In this document: piece after piece, positions 15,547 through 26,645 of the stretch
Numbering within the stretch: the stretch's first letter is position 1
Layout: each line of letters begins with the position of its first letter
Assembly: GCA_038237625.1 (NCBI GenBank)
Contig: JBBRYM010000006.1
Span: 1-64,000, forward strand
Direction of reading: 5' to 3'
Source: JAWVFM01 sp038237625
GTDB lineage: Bacteria > Actinomycetota > Thermoleophilia > Solirubrobacterales > 70-9
DNA: 64,000 nucleotides
Notes under the pieces: generated by a model
Database searches by the model: none
Told to the model about the DNA's origin: nothing
What the model saw: the letters and a program-made list of their open reading frames with translations, nothing else
Translations under genes and position numbers: made by a program

Positions 15547-16059
15547 GTGGCGGCGGCCTGGAGGGACCTGCCGGCGCCGAATCGGCGGTGGGTGCTCGTC
15601 AACGCCCTCATCGCCACCGCGCTTATCAACATCGTCGTGAACGTCGCGATCGATCTCGTGAGCGTCGCCGGCCACGACCGGATTGCGCTGTGGGAGCCGC
15701 CGTTGGTCAGGCCGAGCACCGCATGGACCCTGATCGGGACCCTGTTTCTCCTGCCGTTCGTGACCTGTCTGCTCGCGACCAAGGTCGTGCGCGACGAGGT
15801 CGAAGCCGGATCGCTCAAGCGCGTCTCCTCGCCTGGGCGGCTTGCAGCTCTACCGGAGTCGCGCCCGCGCCGAGGTGCTGCGATCGGCCTCACCGCCGTT
15901 GCCCTGCTCGCGCCACCCATGCTGATCGCGATGACGGCGCTGGACTTCCCCGACCTCTCGCACGGGCGCTTCATCGCCTACCAGACCGTCTTCGCCGTGG
16001 CGCTCGGCGCGGTGGTCACGCCGCTGATCGCGATCCGCGCGATGGCGGACGGCGAGTAG
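15547..16059 (+). CDS. Predicted membrane protein, unknown function
   Basis: The 170-residue protein has about four hydrophobic segments (near 16-38, 60-80, 109-130 and 141-163) separated by short charged loops, consistent with an integral membrane protein with four helices. I recognise no family. The GTG start lies 7 bp after the glyA stop, so it is likely co-transcribed with glyA. The motif RDEVEAGSLKRV lies in the predicted cytoplasmic loop. Confidence 0.6.
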   Translation: MAAAWRDLPAPNRRWVLVNALIATALINIVVNVAIDLVSVAGHDRIALWEPPLVRPSTAWTLIGTLFLLPFVTCLLATKVVRDEVEAGSLKRVSSPGRLAALPESRPRRGAAIGLTAVALLAPPMLIAMTALDFPDLSHGRFIAYQTVFAVALGAVVTPLIAIRAMADGE

Positions 16060-16073
16060 CAAGGCCCTGCGAG

Positions 16074-17174
16074 CTATCGAGCCTTCGCCGCCGCCGCGCG
16101 GGTCCCGCCACGGCGCCCCAGCCAGCGCTCCGCCGTTCCCTTTCGGCGCAGCGCCGGCTGCTCTATGAAGCGCCAGCTGAGCACGGCCAGCGGCATCGTC
16201 ATCACGAACGCGAGCGCCGCGACGGCCCAGCCCGAGCCGGGATCGAGGATCTGGATCCACAACTGGGTTACCGGGAACGCATATAGGTAGGCCCCGTAGG
16301 AGAAGTCCCCGCGGGCGGCCAGGTTGGGCAGCCGAATGGGACACGCCAGCCCGATCCAGAGGATCACGTAGGCGAAGGCGAATGCGAAGACGAGGGGATA
16401 GGCGCCGGTGAGGCTTGCCAAGGCGGTGGCGGCGACGGCGAGCGCGGCGCCGGCCGTCGTGAAGGGCAGGACGTCGCGGTTGACGAAGAGCGCTGCGCCG
16501 GCGAGGAAGAAGACGGCGATCTGCTGGTGGTCGGGCTTGGCGAGGATCGGGTTGCCCGGCCAGGCAAGGCTCGCCACTACGATCGCGGCCAGCAGGAGGT
16601 TGAAGGCCGTCCGCCTCCCCACCGCGCCGAGAACGCCCGCGACGGCGACGAGGCCATACATGCGGAGCTCCACGGGCAGCGTCCACAGCGAGCCATTCAC
16701 CGCGGGAGAGGGATTCGAGCCAAAGACCCCGGGAAGCGTGTAGCGCAGGTCGTAGAGCGTCGAGTTGTGAACGCCGTAGCCGACGGTGGCGCGGCTGGTC
16801 AGGTAGCTCCCGGCGCCTGCCGTGGTGATCACTACGCCCAGGAGCATCGCCACGGCGACGGCGCAGATTAGGGCGGGATAGATCCGCACCAGACGGGCCT
16901 CGGCGTAGGCGAGGAGGTTGCCCCGGCGCTGGTAGCTCTGGGTCACGAGGTAGCCGGAAATAACGAAGAACATCGCAACGCCCACACCCGGAAGGCCCAT
17001 GTCGTACGGAGCGATGACTCGCGTGAAGTCGGAGATGGGATCGCGCGCATGCGCTCCCCCGGCGAGCACGAAGCTGTGGCCGAACAGAACGGCAAGCGCT
17101 CCAAGGAGGCGAAGCGTGCCGATGTTGTTGACGTCGCGAGCCGGCGCGCCCGGACCTGAGCTGGCGTCGGCCAT
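16074..17174 (-). CDS. Acyltransferase 3 family membrane protein (OafA/YrhL-like)
   Basis: The 366-residue polytopic protein of the acyltransferase-3 family has LRLLGALAVLFGHSF with the conserved His in the first helix, then GLPGVGVAMFFVISGYLVT (the FFxxSGY motif), RLVRIYPAL, and NGSLWTLPVELRMYG. Around ten membrane helices are seen. Family members transfer acetyl or other acyl groups to cell-surface sugars. The ATG at 17174-17172 is used; a longer reading adds unlikely sequence. It is divergent from the glycosyltransferase-like gene 42 bp away, which fits a surface-polysaccharide role. Confidence 0.88.
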   Translation of the reverse strand: MADASSGPGAPARDVNNIGTLRLLGALAVLFGHSFVLAGGAHARDPISDFTRVIAPYDMGLPGVGVAMFFVISGYLVTQSYQRRGNLLAYAEARLVRIYPALICAVAVAMLLGVVITTAGAGSYLTSRATVGYGVHNSTLYDLRYTLPGVFGSNPSPAVNGSLWTLPVELRMYGLVAVAGVLGAVGRRTAFNLLLAAIVVASLAWPGNPILAKPDHQQIAVFFLAGAALFVNRDVLPFTTAGAALAVAATALASLTGAYPLVFAFAFAYVILWIGLACPIRLPNLAARGDFSYGAYLYAFPVTQLWIQILDPGSGWAVAALAFVMTMPLAVLSWRFIEQPALRRKGTAERWLGRRGGTRAAAAKAR

Positions 17175-17216
17175 GGCGGCGCAAGTGTGACAGCCACAGG
17201 CAATTAGGCTGCGGGC

Positions 17217-18221
17217 GTGAGGATCTGGGTCGACTGCACCGCCGCGGCCCACCCAATCGTCCTGCGGCCGCTGATCGAGCGCTTCGAAGCGGGCGGGCAC
17301 GAGGTCGCGATCACCGCGCGCGAATACGGGCAGACGCTCGGTCTGCTGGAGCGAATGGGCCTTCCGCACGAGGCGATCGGCGCGCACGGCGGCTCCTCGG
17401 CCCCTGCGAAAGCGCTTGCCCTCGCTCGCAGAAGCGCCGCCCTGATCCGGTGGGCGCGGCCAAGGCGCTTCGCCCTCGCCCTCGCGCACGGCTCGGTCGA
17501 CGCAGCGGTGGTCGCGAGCTCTCTGCGCTTTCCGCTCGTCGAGATGCAGGACTACGAGCACGCCGGCCTTCAGCGCCAGCTCGCATTCCGGGCGTCGCGC
17601 CTGGTCGTCGTGCCCGATGCCATTCCGGTCGACGCGATGCGGCGAGCCGGGGCCCCCGAGCGCAAGCTCTTTCGCTATCCCGGCCTGAAGGAGGACTACT
17701 ACCTCGCCGCGTTCGAACCGGACCGCGCTGTGCTCTCGGAGCTCGGGGTGGGCGCCGAACGGGTCCTGGTAGTCGTTCGCCCACCTCCGGAGACCTCGGC
17801 CTACCACGCGCCGAACTCGCTTTATGCCCAGGTGATCGAGCGCCTGACGAACGAGGACTCCGTGGTCGCGATCGTCATCCCGCGAACCGACGGGCAGCGG
17901 GTGGAGCTCGCCCGTCGCGGCGCCCCCAACATCGTCGTCCCCGAGCGGGCGATCGACGCGCAGAGCCTCATCGCCTTGGCCGATCTCGTTGTGAGCGCGG
18001 GCGGGACGATGAACCGCGAGGCGGTCGCCCTGGGAACGCCGGTTTGGACGATCTTCAGCGGGAGGATGGGTGCGGTGGACGAGGCGCTGATCGCATCAGG
18101 CGAGCTGCGGGTGCTCGCGGGCCCCGAGGACCTTCGCCTCGTCAAGCGCAGGGAGCCCGTCGGGGTTCGAAACCCGCGCGATCCGCAGCTCCTCGCAGAC
18201 GCAGTTCTTGGAGCTGCCTGA
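17217..18221 (+). CDS. DUF354 glycosyltransferase-like protein
   Basis: The 334-residue GT-B-fold protein of the DUF354 group starts MRIWVDCTAAAHPIVLRPLI, contains EMQDYEHAGLQRQLAF and VVVPDAIP, and in the C-terminal half has ALADLVVSAGGTMNREAVALGTPVW, the nucleotide-sugar-binding type of loop (LADLVVSAGGTMNREA). DUF354 proteins occur beside polysaccharide genes but lack a defined reaction. The GTG start is preceded by GGCTGCGGGC and gives the expected N-terminus. It ends directly before the WecA/TagO-like gene, suggesting co-expression. Confidence 0.82.
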   Translation: MRIWVDCTAAAHPIVLRPLIERFEAGGHEVAITAREYGQTLGLLERMGLPHEAIGAHGGSSAPAKALALARRSAALIRWARPRRFALALAHGSVDAAVVASSLRFPLVEMQDYEHAGLQRQLAFRASRLVVVPDAIPVDAMRRAGAPERKLFRYPGLKEDYYLAAFEPDRAVLSELGVGAERVLVVVRPPPETSAYHAPNSLYAQVIERLTNEDSVVAIVIPRTDGQRVELARRGAPNIVVPERAIDAQSLIALADLVVSAGGTMNREAVALGTPVWTIFSGRMGAVDEALIASGELRVLAGPEDLRLVKRREPVGVRNPRDPQLLADAVLGAA

Positions 18222-19481
18222 ATGTTCGTCGACGGCAAGCCCCCAGACATCTTCGCGTTCCTCGCGTTCGTGGTCGCGGCCGTTGTTGCGTGGCTGCTCG
18301 TTCCCCTGACTGAGCGCCTCGCTCACCGCATCGGCGCCATCGATCACCCTCGCGAGCGCAGCCTCCACAGCGTTCCGACTCCCAAGCTGGGAGGGGCGGC
18401 AATGCTGGCGGGCGCGCTGCTCGCGGCGGTCCTCTTCCTGCCGACGGTGGAGCTCACCTGGGCGATTCTCGGCGGCGCGGCGGCGACCGCTGCCATCGGG
18501 GTGGCGGACGACGTCCTCGAGCTTCCCGCCGGAGTCAAGCTCTTTGGGCAGCTCCTCGCGGCCCTGCTCGTCGTGTTCCACGGCGTCGCGGTGGTCGACT
18601 TCACGCTGCCGTTCGTGGGCGGCGTCGACCTGCACACGATCCTCATCCACAACGCTCCAGTGCTGGGCGACGTACGCCTGGGCGAGCTACTCACCCTGAT
18701 CGGCCTCGTCGGGATGATGAATGTGATCAACCTGATCGACGGCGTCGACGGGCTGGCCGCCGGGGTCTGCCTGATCTCGGCGGTGACGCTCGCGATCATC
18801 GCGCTTTCGCTCGACCGCCCCTATGCCGCCGTGCTCGCCGCTCTGACCGGGGGCGCGGCGCTCGGCTTCCTTCGCCACGGGTTTCCGCCGGCGTCGAGCT
18901 TTATGGGGGACACCGGCTCGAACCTGCTGGGTTATCTGCTCGGGGTGATCGCGATCGAGGGAGCGCTGAAGACGAACGCAGTCGTCGCCCTTTTCTTCCC
19001 GATGATCGTCCTGGCCGTGCCGATCCTCGATACCGGCTTCGTCGTCGCCAAGCGCATCAAGTACCGCCGACCCATCTACGAGGCCGACCGCTGGCACTTC
19101 CACCACCGGATGGCGAACATCGGCTTCTCGCAGCGGCGAACCCTCGCCTACCTGTACGGCTGGGCGACGATCATGGCCGCTCTCGCGCTGGCCCTGCGGT
19201 TCGTTCCCTACAGCGACGACCATGGCCACTTCAACGCCGGCTGGACAGCGGTGGTGCTGGCGTTCGGCCTTGCGGCCGCGGCGGCGAGCGTCTACCTCGT
19301 GTACGTCCTCGAGATCCTGAAGCTCCGCCGGGTTCGCACCCGCCAACTCGCGGCGGCTCCGGGAGAGACACCCTCGGAGGCCGAGATCGACGCCGGGGTC
19401 TCGCGCGAGCTCGAGACGGGGAGCTTTGCGATCGTCAACCCGGAAACCGGGGAGTTCGAGCTGATGGACGACCCGCCCTGA
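18222..19481 (+). CDS. Undecaprenyl-phosphate sugar-1-phosphate transferase (WecA/TagO type)
   Basis: The 419 residues belong to the MraY/WecA superfamily with about eleven membrane helices. Key motifs are DHPRERSLHSVPTPKLGG (cytoplasmic loop 1), the Mg-binding DD in GVADDV, NLIDGVDGLAAG, MGDTGSNLLGYLLG, and the HFHHRM motif that is diagnostic of WecA/TagO rather than MraY. It moves GlcNAc-1-phosphate (or a related sugar) from UDP-sugar to undecaprenyl phosphate, starting cell-wall polymer or surface-glycan synthesis. A hydrophilic tail of about 50 residues follows the last helix. The ATG directly follows the stop of the DUF354 gene. Confidence 0.92.
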   Translation: MFVDGKPPDIFAFLAFVVAAVVAWLLVPLTERLAHRIGAIDHPRERSLHSVPTPKLGGAAMLAGALLAAVLFLPTVELTWAILGGAAATAAIGVADDVLELPAGVKLFGQLLAALLVVFHGVAVVDFTLPFVGGVDLHTILIHNAPVLGDVRLGELLTLIGLVGMMNVINLIDGVDGLAAGVCLISAVTLAIIALSLDRPYAAVLAALTGGAALGFLRHGFPPASSFMGDTGSNLLGYLLGVIAIEGALKTNAVVALFFPMIVLAVPILDTGFVVAKRIKYRRPIYEADRWHFHHRMANIGFSQRRTLAYLYGWATIMAALALALRFVPYSDDHGHFNAGWTAVVLAFGLAAAAASVYLVYVLEILKLRRVRTRQLAAAPGETPSEAEIDAGVSRELETGSFAIVNPETGEFELMDDPP

Positions 19482-19530
19482 GACTTCGTCACGATCGGCT
19501 CGTGCCCCTCCGAAGGGCGGCCGGAGATTG

Positions 19531-19552
19531 GGCGAATTCGGATATATTCGCC
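19531..19552. promoter_or_regulatory. Interrupted palindrome over a TATATT box, upstream of atp operon
   Basis: GGCGAAT (19531-19537) and ATTCGCC (19546-19552) are perfect 7-bp inverted arms around 8 bp that include TATATT, a plausible -10 element. No good -35 box is seen. This is the only AT-rich patch between the WecA-like gene and the atp genes; the rest of 19482-19811 shows nothing convincing. Confidence 0.45.
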
Positions 19553-19871
19553 ATCCGCCGGCGCGCACCTTCTCGGTTGTTCGCCGGCCGTCCCGTCCCC
19601 ACAGCCCGACCGAACGCTTGCCAGATCCAGACTTCGACTCCCGCGGCGACTCCGAGGCCTTCAGGCAGGGGCGGCGGTGCCACCGTCGCAGCGGCTTCGC
19701 GCGCCACGCCGGCAGTCGCCTGCCGGCCGATTCGCCGCCCCGGCGAACGCGGCACGCATGCGTGACAGGTCGGCCGGGCCGTGCGATTCGCCGGCGCCGC
19801 CAACCGGTTCAGTGTCGACGCTCGCGCTAGACGGAAGCTCATCGCGGGCCCCGCGGCGGGCGGGGATCGGG

Positions 19872-20234
19872 GTGCGTTACCTGGACCTTGCGCTGCTCGC
19901 GCTCGCGCTGCCGGTGTTCCTGATCGCCAGCCTGCCGATGGCGGGCTACGCGGTGCTCGCCGCGGCATGGATCGCCCAGCGCGGTGTCCAGCTCGCCGCC
20001 GAGCGCCACGCGGCGCGCTCGCTCGCGGAAGGCGTCCGCCGGGGAGCGGTGGGCGTGCTCGCGGGATCGATCCTCGTGCGCCTCTGGGTGGTGACCCTGC
20101 CGATACTCCTGGTCGGGATCCTGGGCGAGCGCGAGGATGGCCTTGCCGCGGCGGTCCTCGCCGCGATCCTGGTGACGGTTGCACTGGCCTCCGAGGCGCT
20201 TTCGCGCGCTTTTGAGGGTATGGAGAGCTCGTGA
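19872..20234 (+). CDS. Small membrane protein preceding atpB (AtpI-like position)
   Basis: The 120-residue reading begins VRYLDLALLALALPVFLIAS and has about four hydrophobic segments (4-22, 25-40, 62-84, 92-112). Its place immediately before atpB, with a GTGA overlap, and its size are those of AtpI-like assembly proteins. The sequence itself is too divergent for me to assign the family. The start is uncertain: the frame is open upstream, with GTG at 19812 and ATG at 19677 also possible, but the upstream residues are low-complexity and Arg/Pro-rich, unlike a real N-terminus. Confidence 0.55.
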   Translation: MRYLDLALLALALPVFLIASLPMAGYAVLAAAWIAQRGVQLAAERHAARSLAEGVRRGAVGVLAGSILVRLWVVTLPILLVGILGEREDGLAAAVLAAILVTVALASEALSRAFEGMESS

Positions 20235-21139
20235 GCCGCGGCCGCAAGATCGCATTGGGCTTCGCGCTCTACTTCCTGATCATCATCGCGATCGGGGTGT
20301 TCTTCGGCAGCGAGGGCAAGAACAACGCCTTCAAGCCGCAGAACGAGTTCCTCCTTGACCCGTGGATCAACCTGAAGATCGGCGGGGTGGACATGTCGAT
20401 CACCAAGGCCGTCCTCTACCTGGTGCTCGCGAGCGGGCTGACGATCGGCGTCATGACCTACATCTCGCGGCGGATGCAGCGCGAGCCGAACAAGACCCAG
20501 ATGATGGTCGAGCTCGCCTACGACCTCACGCGCAACAACATCACCGGCACGAATCTCGACGCGAAGATGGCGGCCCGCTGGTTTCCGTTCCTGGGGGCCC
20601 TCTTCTTCTTCATCTGGTTCTCGAACATGATCGGCTTCCTGCCGCTGCCGACGAACACCGAGCACGAGCTCACGATCTTCGGGCTGCAGGTTCCGTCGCT
20701 GGCGCTCTACGCGGCGACTGCGAACCTCTCGATACCCCTGGTCCTGACCCTGGTCGTTTGGATCTCCTACCACGTGGAGGGGATCCGCGCCAAAGGCTTC
20801 TTCCCCTACTTCGCGAGCTGGCTCCCGCCGGGACTCGAGGACATGAACGCCCCGGCCAAGGGCTTCTTCTTCGGCATCGAGGCCATCTCCCACTTCGCCC
20901 GCCTGATCTCGCTGTCCGTGCGGCTCTTCGCCAACATCCTCGCCGGGCATCTCCTGCTTCTATTCATGGGAGGCGGCCTCGCCGTCCTCCTCGGCATCGC
21001 CGCTCTCGGCACGCTTACGTTCCCCCTCGCCTTCGCCTTCTTCATCCTCGAGGTGGGGCTGATCGCGACGCTTCAGGCGTTCATCTTTGCGACCCTCACT
21101 GCGATCTATCTCGGCGGCGCTACAGCCGCGAGTCACTAA
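20231..21139 (+). CDS. atpB: ATP synthase F0 subunit a
   Basis: The 302-residue subunit a has five to six membrane helices. The conserved proton-channel helix contains Arg in HFARLISLSVRLFANILAGH, with the essential Arg in SLSVRLFANI, and the last helices contain FFILEVGLIATLQAFIFATL with Glu and Gln at the usual positions. A charged N-terminal extension precedes MSITKAVLYLVLASG. The GTG start overlaps the preceding stop by 4 bp. It forms the proton half-channels against the c-ring. Confidence 0.96.
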   Translation: MSRGRKIALGFALYFLIIIAIGVFFGSEGKNNAFKPQNEFLLDPWINLKIGGVDMSITKAVLYLVLASGLTIGVMTYISRRMQREPNKTQMMVELAYDLTRNNITGTNLDAKMAARWFPFLGALFFFIWFSNMIGFLPLPTNTEHELTIFGLQVPSLALYAATANLSIPLVLTLVVWISYHVEGIRAKGFFPYFASWLPPGLEDMNAPAKGFFFGIEAISHFARLISLSVRLFANILAGHLLLLFMGGGLAVLLGIAALGTLTFPLAFAFFILEVGLIATLQAFIFATLTAIYLGGATAASH

Positions 21140-21154
21140 CAAGGAGCACATCTA

Positions 21155-21415
21155 ATGGATCTCACAACCATCGCCGCCCTAACCGGCGACGTCGAGAAGG
21201 CAGGCAAGTCGATCGCCCTCGGCGTCGGCGCCGGGCTCGGCTCGATCGGCGCCGGCATCGGCATCGGGATCATCTTCGGCAAGGAGATCGAGTCCGTCGC
21301 CCGCCAGCCCGAGATGAAGGACGAGCTGCAGCAGATCCGCTGGCTGGGCTTTGCGCTCACCGAAGCGGTCGCGTTCTACACGTTCATCTTCGGCCTCATC
21401 GCCTTCTTCCTCTAG
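21155..21415 (+). CDS. atpE: ATP synthase F0 subunit c
   Basis: The 86-residue two-helix hairpin has the glycine-rich helix 1 GVGAGLGSIGAGIGIGII, the polar loop RQPE, and helix 2 with the ion-binding carboxylate Glu in FALTEAVAFYTF. Ala rather than Ser follows the Glu, so the sodium-binding set is incomplete and proton coupling is expected. The N-terminus is about ten residues longer than in E. coli. Ribosome site AAGGAG lies 9 bp before the ATG. Confidence 0.96.
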   Translation: MDLTTIAALTGDVEKAGKSIALGVGAGLGSIGAGIGIGIIFGKEIESVARQPEMKDELQQIRWLGFALTEAVAFYTFIFGLIAFFL

Positions 21416-21446
21416 GCCGTAGGACCAAGGAACCAGACAAATAGAA

Positions 21447-21989
21447 ATGCTCCCGCTCGCCTCATCCAGCGGCAACTTCCTGGTCTCGCCCGGGCTCGGA
21501 CTCATGCTCTGGACCCTCCTTTTGTTCCTGTTCACGATGTGGGTCCTCAAGCGCACCGCGTTCCCGCGCATCCAGGAGGCGCTCGAAAAGCGGGCCAACG
21601 CGATCCGCGAGAACATCGAGGCGTCGGAGAAGCAGCGCGCCGAGGCCGACGAGATGCTCGCCGACTACCGCAAGCGGCTGGCCGAGGCCCGCGAACAGGC
21701 TGACGACATCGTCACTCGCGCCCGCAAGGCGTCGGAGGCGGCGATCGCGGACGCCACCGCCGCCGGCAAGGCCAAGCGCGAGGAGCTCGTCGCCGCGGCG
21801 CGCGCTGATATCGAGATGGAAACCAAGCGGGCTCTCGAGAGAATCCGCAGCGAGGTGGCGGACCTGACCGTGCTCGCGACCGAGAAGGTGACGCGCAAGA
21901 GCCTCGACGACGCCGATCACCGGAAGCTGATCGAAGAGGCGCTGTCGGAAGTGGACTTCAGCGCGCTTGCCGGGGCAGAAAGCGAGTAA
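21447..21989 (+). CDS. atpF: ATP synthase F0 subunit b
   Basis: The 180 residues begin with a single membrane helix (LGLMLWTLLLFLFTMWVLKR) followed by a long charged helical stalk, AFPRIQEALEKRANAIRENI and RKRLAEAREQADDIV, rich in Ala, Glu and Arg as in the right-handed coiled coil of b subunits. It forms the peripheral stalk with delta. The stop overlaps the atpH ATG (TAATG). Confidence 0.94.
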   Translation: MLPLASSSGNFLVSPGLGLMLWTLLLFLFTMWVLKRTAFPRIQEALEKRANAIRENIEASEKQRAEADEMLADYRKRLAEAREQADDIVTRARKASEAAIADATAAGKAKREELVAAARADIEMETKRALERIRSEVADLTVLATEKVTRKSLDDADHRKLIEEALSEVDFSALAGAESE

Positions 21990-22522
21990 TGGAAGAAGTC
22001 GCTCGCGTATACGCGGACGCCCTATTCGGCGTCGCCAAGGAGAAGGACGAGCTCGACGAGATCCACGAGCAGCTCGGCCAGTTCGCCGACGCCATGAGCG
22101 AAAGCCACGACATGCAGACGTTCTTCTTCAGCCCGTACTTCACTTCGGCGGAGAAGGGGGACGCGATCGCCAAGGCGGTGTCCGGCGCCGGCGACGAATT
22201 CATGAACTTTCTCGAGCTTCTCGCCGAGAAGCACCGGATGCCGGTCATCTTCGCGATTCGCCGCGCCTTCGACGAGCTGTGGGCGGAGGAGCGAAAGCGC
22301 CTCGACGTCACGGTGACCAGCGCGGTCGAGCTCGATCCCAAGGTAGTGAAGAAGGTCGGCGACGAGATCCAAAAGCAGACCGGGCGCGAGATCGACCTGA
22401 ACGCGGTGGTCGACGAGGACGTGATCGGCGGCCTCGTCCTGCGGGTCGGCAACCGCGTGCTCGACGCGAGCGTGCGGGCGAAGCTGGACCGCCTGCGCAA
22501 GGAAATTGCTCAGGCCGCATAG
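21989..22522 (+). CDS. atpH: ATP synthase F1 subunit delta
   Basis: The 177 residues follow the OSCP/delta pattern: EVARVYADALFGVAKEKD at the N-terminus, the six-helix N-domain with FFFSPYFTSAEK, and the C-terminal VTSAVELDPKVVKKVGDEIQ then GGLVLRVGNRVLDASVRAKL, which is the best conserved part of the family. It links the peripheral stalk to the top of the alpha3beta3 head. The ATG overlaps the atpF stop. Confidence 0.95.
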   Translation: MEEVARVYADALFGVAKEKDELDEIHEQLGQFADAMSESHDMQTFFFSPYFTSAEKGDAIAKAVSGAGDEFMNFLELLAEKHRMPVIFAIRRAFDELWAEERKRLDVTVTSAVELDPKVVKKVGDEIQKQTGREIDLNAVVDEDVIGGLVLRVGNRVLDASVRAKLDRLRKEIAQAA

Positions 22523-22570
22523 GCCCGGGCCGTCAACGATTTGAAAATAGAAATGAAGGAGCCCACCTAA

Positions 22571-24261
<1,691 letters not shown>

Positions 24262-24265
<4 letters not shown>

Positions 24266-25182
24266 CCACCCAGAAGGAAGTCAAGACCCGCATCGCCTCG
24301 GTCAAGAACATCCACAAGATCACCCGGGCGATGGAGATGGTCGCCGCCGCGCGGCTGCGCCGCGCCGAGCAGCGGATCGAAGCGCTGCGTCCGTACGCCC
24401 AGGCGATTCGCAAGATGACGCAGCAGGTCGCGGAGGCGGCACCCGCCAAGGTCAGGGGCGTAGCGCTTCTCGAGGAGCGCGAAAACCACGAGAACGTCGC
24501 CGTGCTGCTCGTTACCGGCGATCGCGGCCTGGCGGGCTCTTTCAACACCCAGATCATCCGGGAGGGGCTGCGGCTGAAAGGTGAATTCGAGGGCGACGGC
24601 GCCAAAACCGTCTACTCGGTCGTGGGACGCCGCGGCAACTCGACGATGGTCTTCCGCGGCGAGGAGGTCCTGGAGTCCTACATCGGCTTCACCGACCGGC
24701 CCTCGTTCACCGACGCCCGCGAGATCTCACGAGACCTCGTTGCGGCCTTCATCGACGGCGAGGTCGACCGGGTGGACATCGTCTACAACCGCTTTGTATC
24801 CCCCCTCACGCAGTTCGTCCGACGCCAGCGCCTTCTGCCACTGAACGAGGCGGAGGTTTTCGGCGAGGGTGTCGAGGAAGAGGAGTCGGACGCCGACGAG
24901 GAGCTCGTCGAGGCGCACAAGCGCGCCCTGTGGGTCTACGAGCCGGAGGCGGAGGAGATCCTCCAGCACCTCTTCGAGGAGTACGTGGACCTCTCCATCT
25001 ACAGGGCGTTGCTGGAATCGGCGGCGTCCGAGCACGGCGCCCGCATGACCGCAATGCGAAACGCGGCGGAGAACGCCGACGAGATGATCGACCGGCTGAC
25101 CCTGGAGATGAACCGCGTCCGCCAGGCGGAGATCACGCAGGAGATCCTTGAAGTAGTGGCCGGCGCCGAGGCGCTGGGCTGA
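24262..25182 (+). CDS. atpG: ATP synthase F1 subunit gamma, apparent ATA start codon
   Basis: The 306-residue gamma subunit has the N-terminal helix TQKEVKTRIASVKNIHKITR then AMEMVAAARLRRAEQRI, and the C-terminal helix NAAENADEMIDRLTLEMNRV then RQAEITQEILEVVAGAEAL. It is the rotor shaft inside alpha3beta3. The conserved N-terminus begins right after an ATA codon at 24262-24264. GAGGAGG (24248-24254) lies 7 bp upstream. In this frame there is no ATG, GTG, TTG or CTG between the upstream stop (TGA, 24229-24231) and the internal ATG at 24331, which would delete the first 23 conserved residues. ATA overlaps the atpA stop (ATAG). Initiation at ATA, or a base error, must be assumed. Confidence 0.88.
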
Positions 25183-25200
25183 TAGCGCTGAAGGAGAAAA

Positions 25201-26634
25201 ATGGCTGAGGAAAACGGCAACTCGAGCAAGGGGAACGGCGGCAACGTCGGATCGGTGGAGCAGGTGACGGGCGTCGTCGTCGACGCCGTCTTCCCGGACA
25301 CCCTGCCGGAGATCTACCACGCGCTCACAATCGAGCTCAAGCGGGGCGCCGAGGAGGAGGCGTCTCAGCTCGTCCTCGAGGTCCAGCAGCACCTGGGCGA
25401 CGATCGCGTCCGCGCGGTCGCCATGGACGCCACCGACGGCCTGCAACGCGGGCAGGAGGTGACCGACACGGGGTCGCCGATCACGGTGCCCGTCGGCGAG
25501 GCCACCCTGGGGCGGATCTTCAACCTCCTTGGCGACCCGATCGACCTCGGGGAGCCGGTCGAGACCGAGGAGCGCTGGCCGATCCACCGGTCCGCCCCGA
25601 ACGTCGAGGACCTAGCGCCGACCCAGGAGATCCTCGAGACCGGGATCAAAGTCATCGATCTCCTTGCCCCCTATGCGAAAGGTGGCAAGGTCGGCCTGTT
25701 CGGCGGCGCCGGCGTTGGCAAGACCGTGCTCATCCAGGAGCTGATACGCAACATCGGCGAGGAGCACGAGGGCCTCTCGGCCTTCTGCGGTGTCGGGGAG
25801 CGCTCGCGTGAGGGTAACGACCTCTGGCTCGAGATGAAGGAGTCAGGCGTCATCTCCAAGACGATGCTCGTCTTCGGCCAGATGAACGAGCCTCCCGGGG
25901 CTCGGCTTCGCGTGGCGCTGTCGGGGCTGACCATGGCGGAGTACTTCCGCGAGACGTCGGGGCAGGACGTGCTGCTCTTCATCGACAACATCTTCCGGTT
26001 CGTCCAGGCCGGCTCCGAGGTTTCCGCACTCTTGGGGCGCATGCCCTCAGCCGTCGGTTACCAGCCGACGCTTGAGACCGAGATGGGCGGCCTCCAGGAG
26101 AGGATCACCTCGACCCGCAAGGGCTCGGTGACCTCGATCCAGGCGGTCTACGTCCCGGCCGACGACCTCACCGATCCGGCGCCGGCGTCGGTGTTCGCGC
26201 ACCTGAACGCGACCACCACACTCTCCCGCGCCATCTCCGAGAAGGGCATCTACCCGGCGGTGGACCCCCTCGACTCGACGTCCACCATCCTCAAACCGGA
26301 GATCCTCGGCGAGGAGCACTACAACACGGCCACCGAGGTCCAGGAGGTCCTGCAGCGATACAAGGAGCTCCAGGACATCATCGCCATCCTCGGGATCGAC
26401 GAGCTCTCCGACGAGGACAAGACGGCGGTTGCGCGCGCCCGCAAGATCGAGCGCTTTCTGTCGCAGCCATTCTTCGTCGCCGAGGCGTTCACCGGCCGCG
26501 AGGGCGAGTACGTCCCGGTGGAGGAGACGGTCCGGGGCTTTCGCGAGATCCTCGACGGGAAGCATGACGACCTGTCGGAGGGTGCCTTCTACATGAGGGG
26601 CTCGATCGACCAGATCACGGGCGACAAGGACTAG
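25201..26634 (+). CDS. atpD: ATP synthase F1 subunit beta
   Basis: The 477-residue catalytic subunit has the beta-barrel domain from about residue 20, Walker A GLFGGAGVGKTVLIQELI, the catalytic Glu in GVGERSREGNDLW, Walker B DVLLFIDNIFRF, and the DELSD-type hinge seen here as IDELSDEDKTAVARARK. It hydrolyses or makes ATP in the F1 head. The N-terminus has about 17 extra residues rich in Asn, Gly and Ser. The ATG at 25201 has GAAGGAG 7 bp upstream. Confidence 0.97.
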   Translation: MAEENGNSSKGNGGNVGSVEQVTGVVVDAVFPDTLPEIYHALTIELKRGAEEEASQLVLEVQQHLGDDRVRAVAMDATDGLQRGQEVTDTGSPITVPVGEATLGRIFNLLGDPIDLGEPVETEERWPIHRSAPNVEDLAPTQEILETGIKVIDLLAPYAKGGKVGLFGGAGVGKTVLIQELIRNIGEEHEGLSAFCGVGERSREGNDLWLEMKESGVISKTMLVFGQMNEPPGARLRVALSGLTMAEYFRETSGQDVLLFIDNIFRFVQAGSEVSALLGRMPSAVGYQPTLETEMGGLQERITSTRKGSVTSIQAVYVPADDLTDPAPASVFAHLNATTTLSRAISEKGIYPAVDPLDSTSTILKPEILGEEHYNTATEVQEVLQRYKELQDIIAILGIDELSDEDKTAVARARKIERFLSQPFFVAEAFTGREGEYVPVEETVRGFREILDGKHDDLSEGAFYMRGSIDQITGDKD

Positions 26635-26645
26635 CGAGGCTTTCG

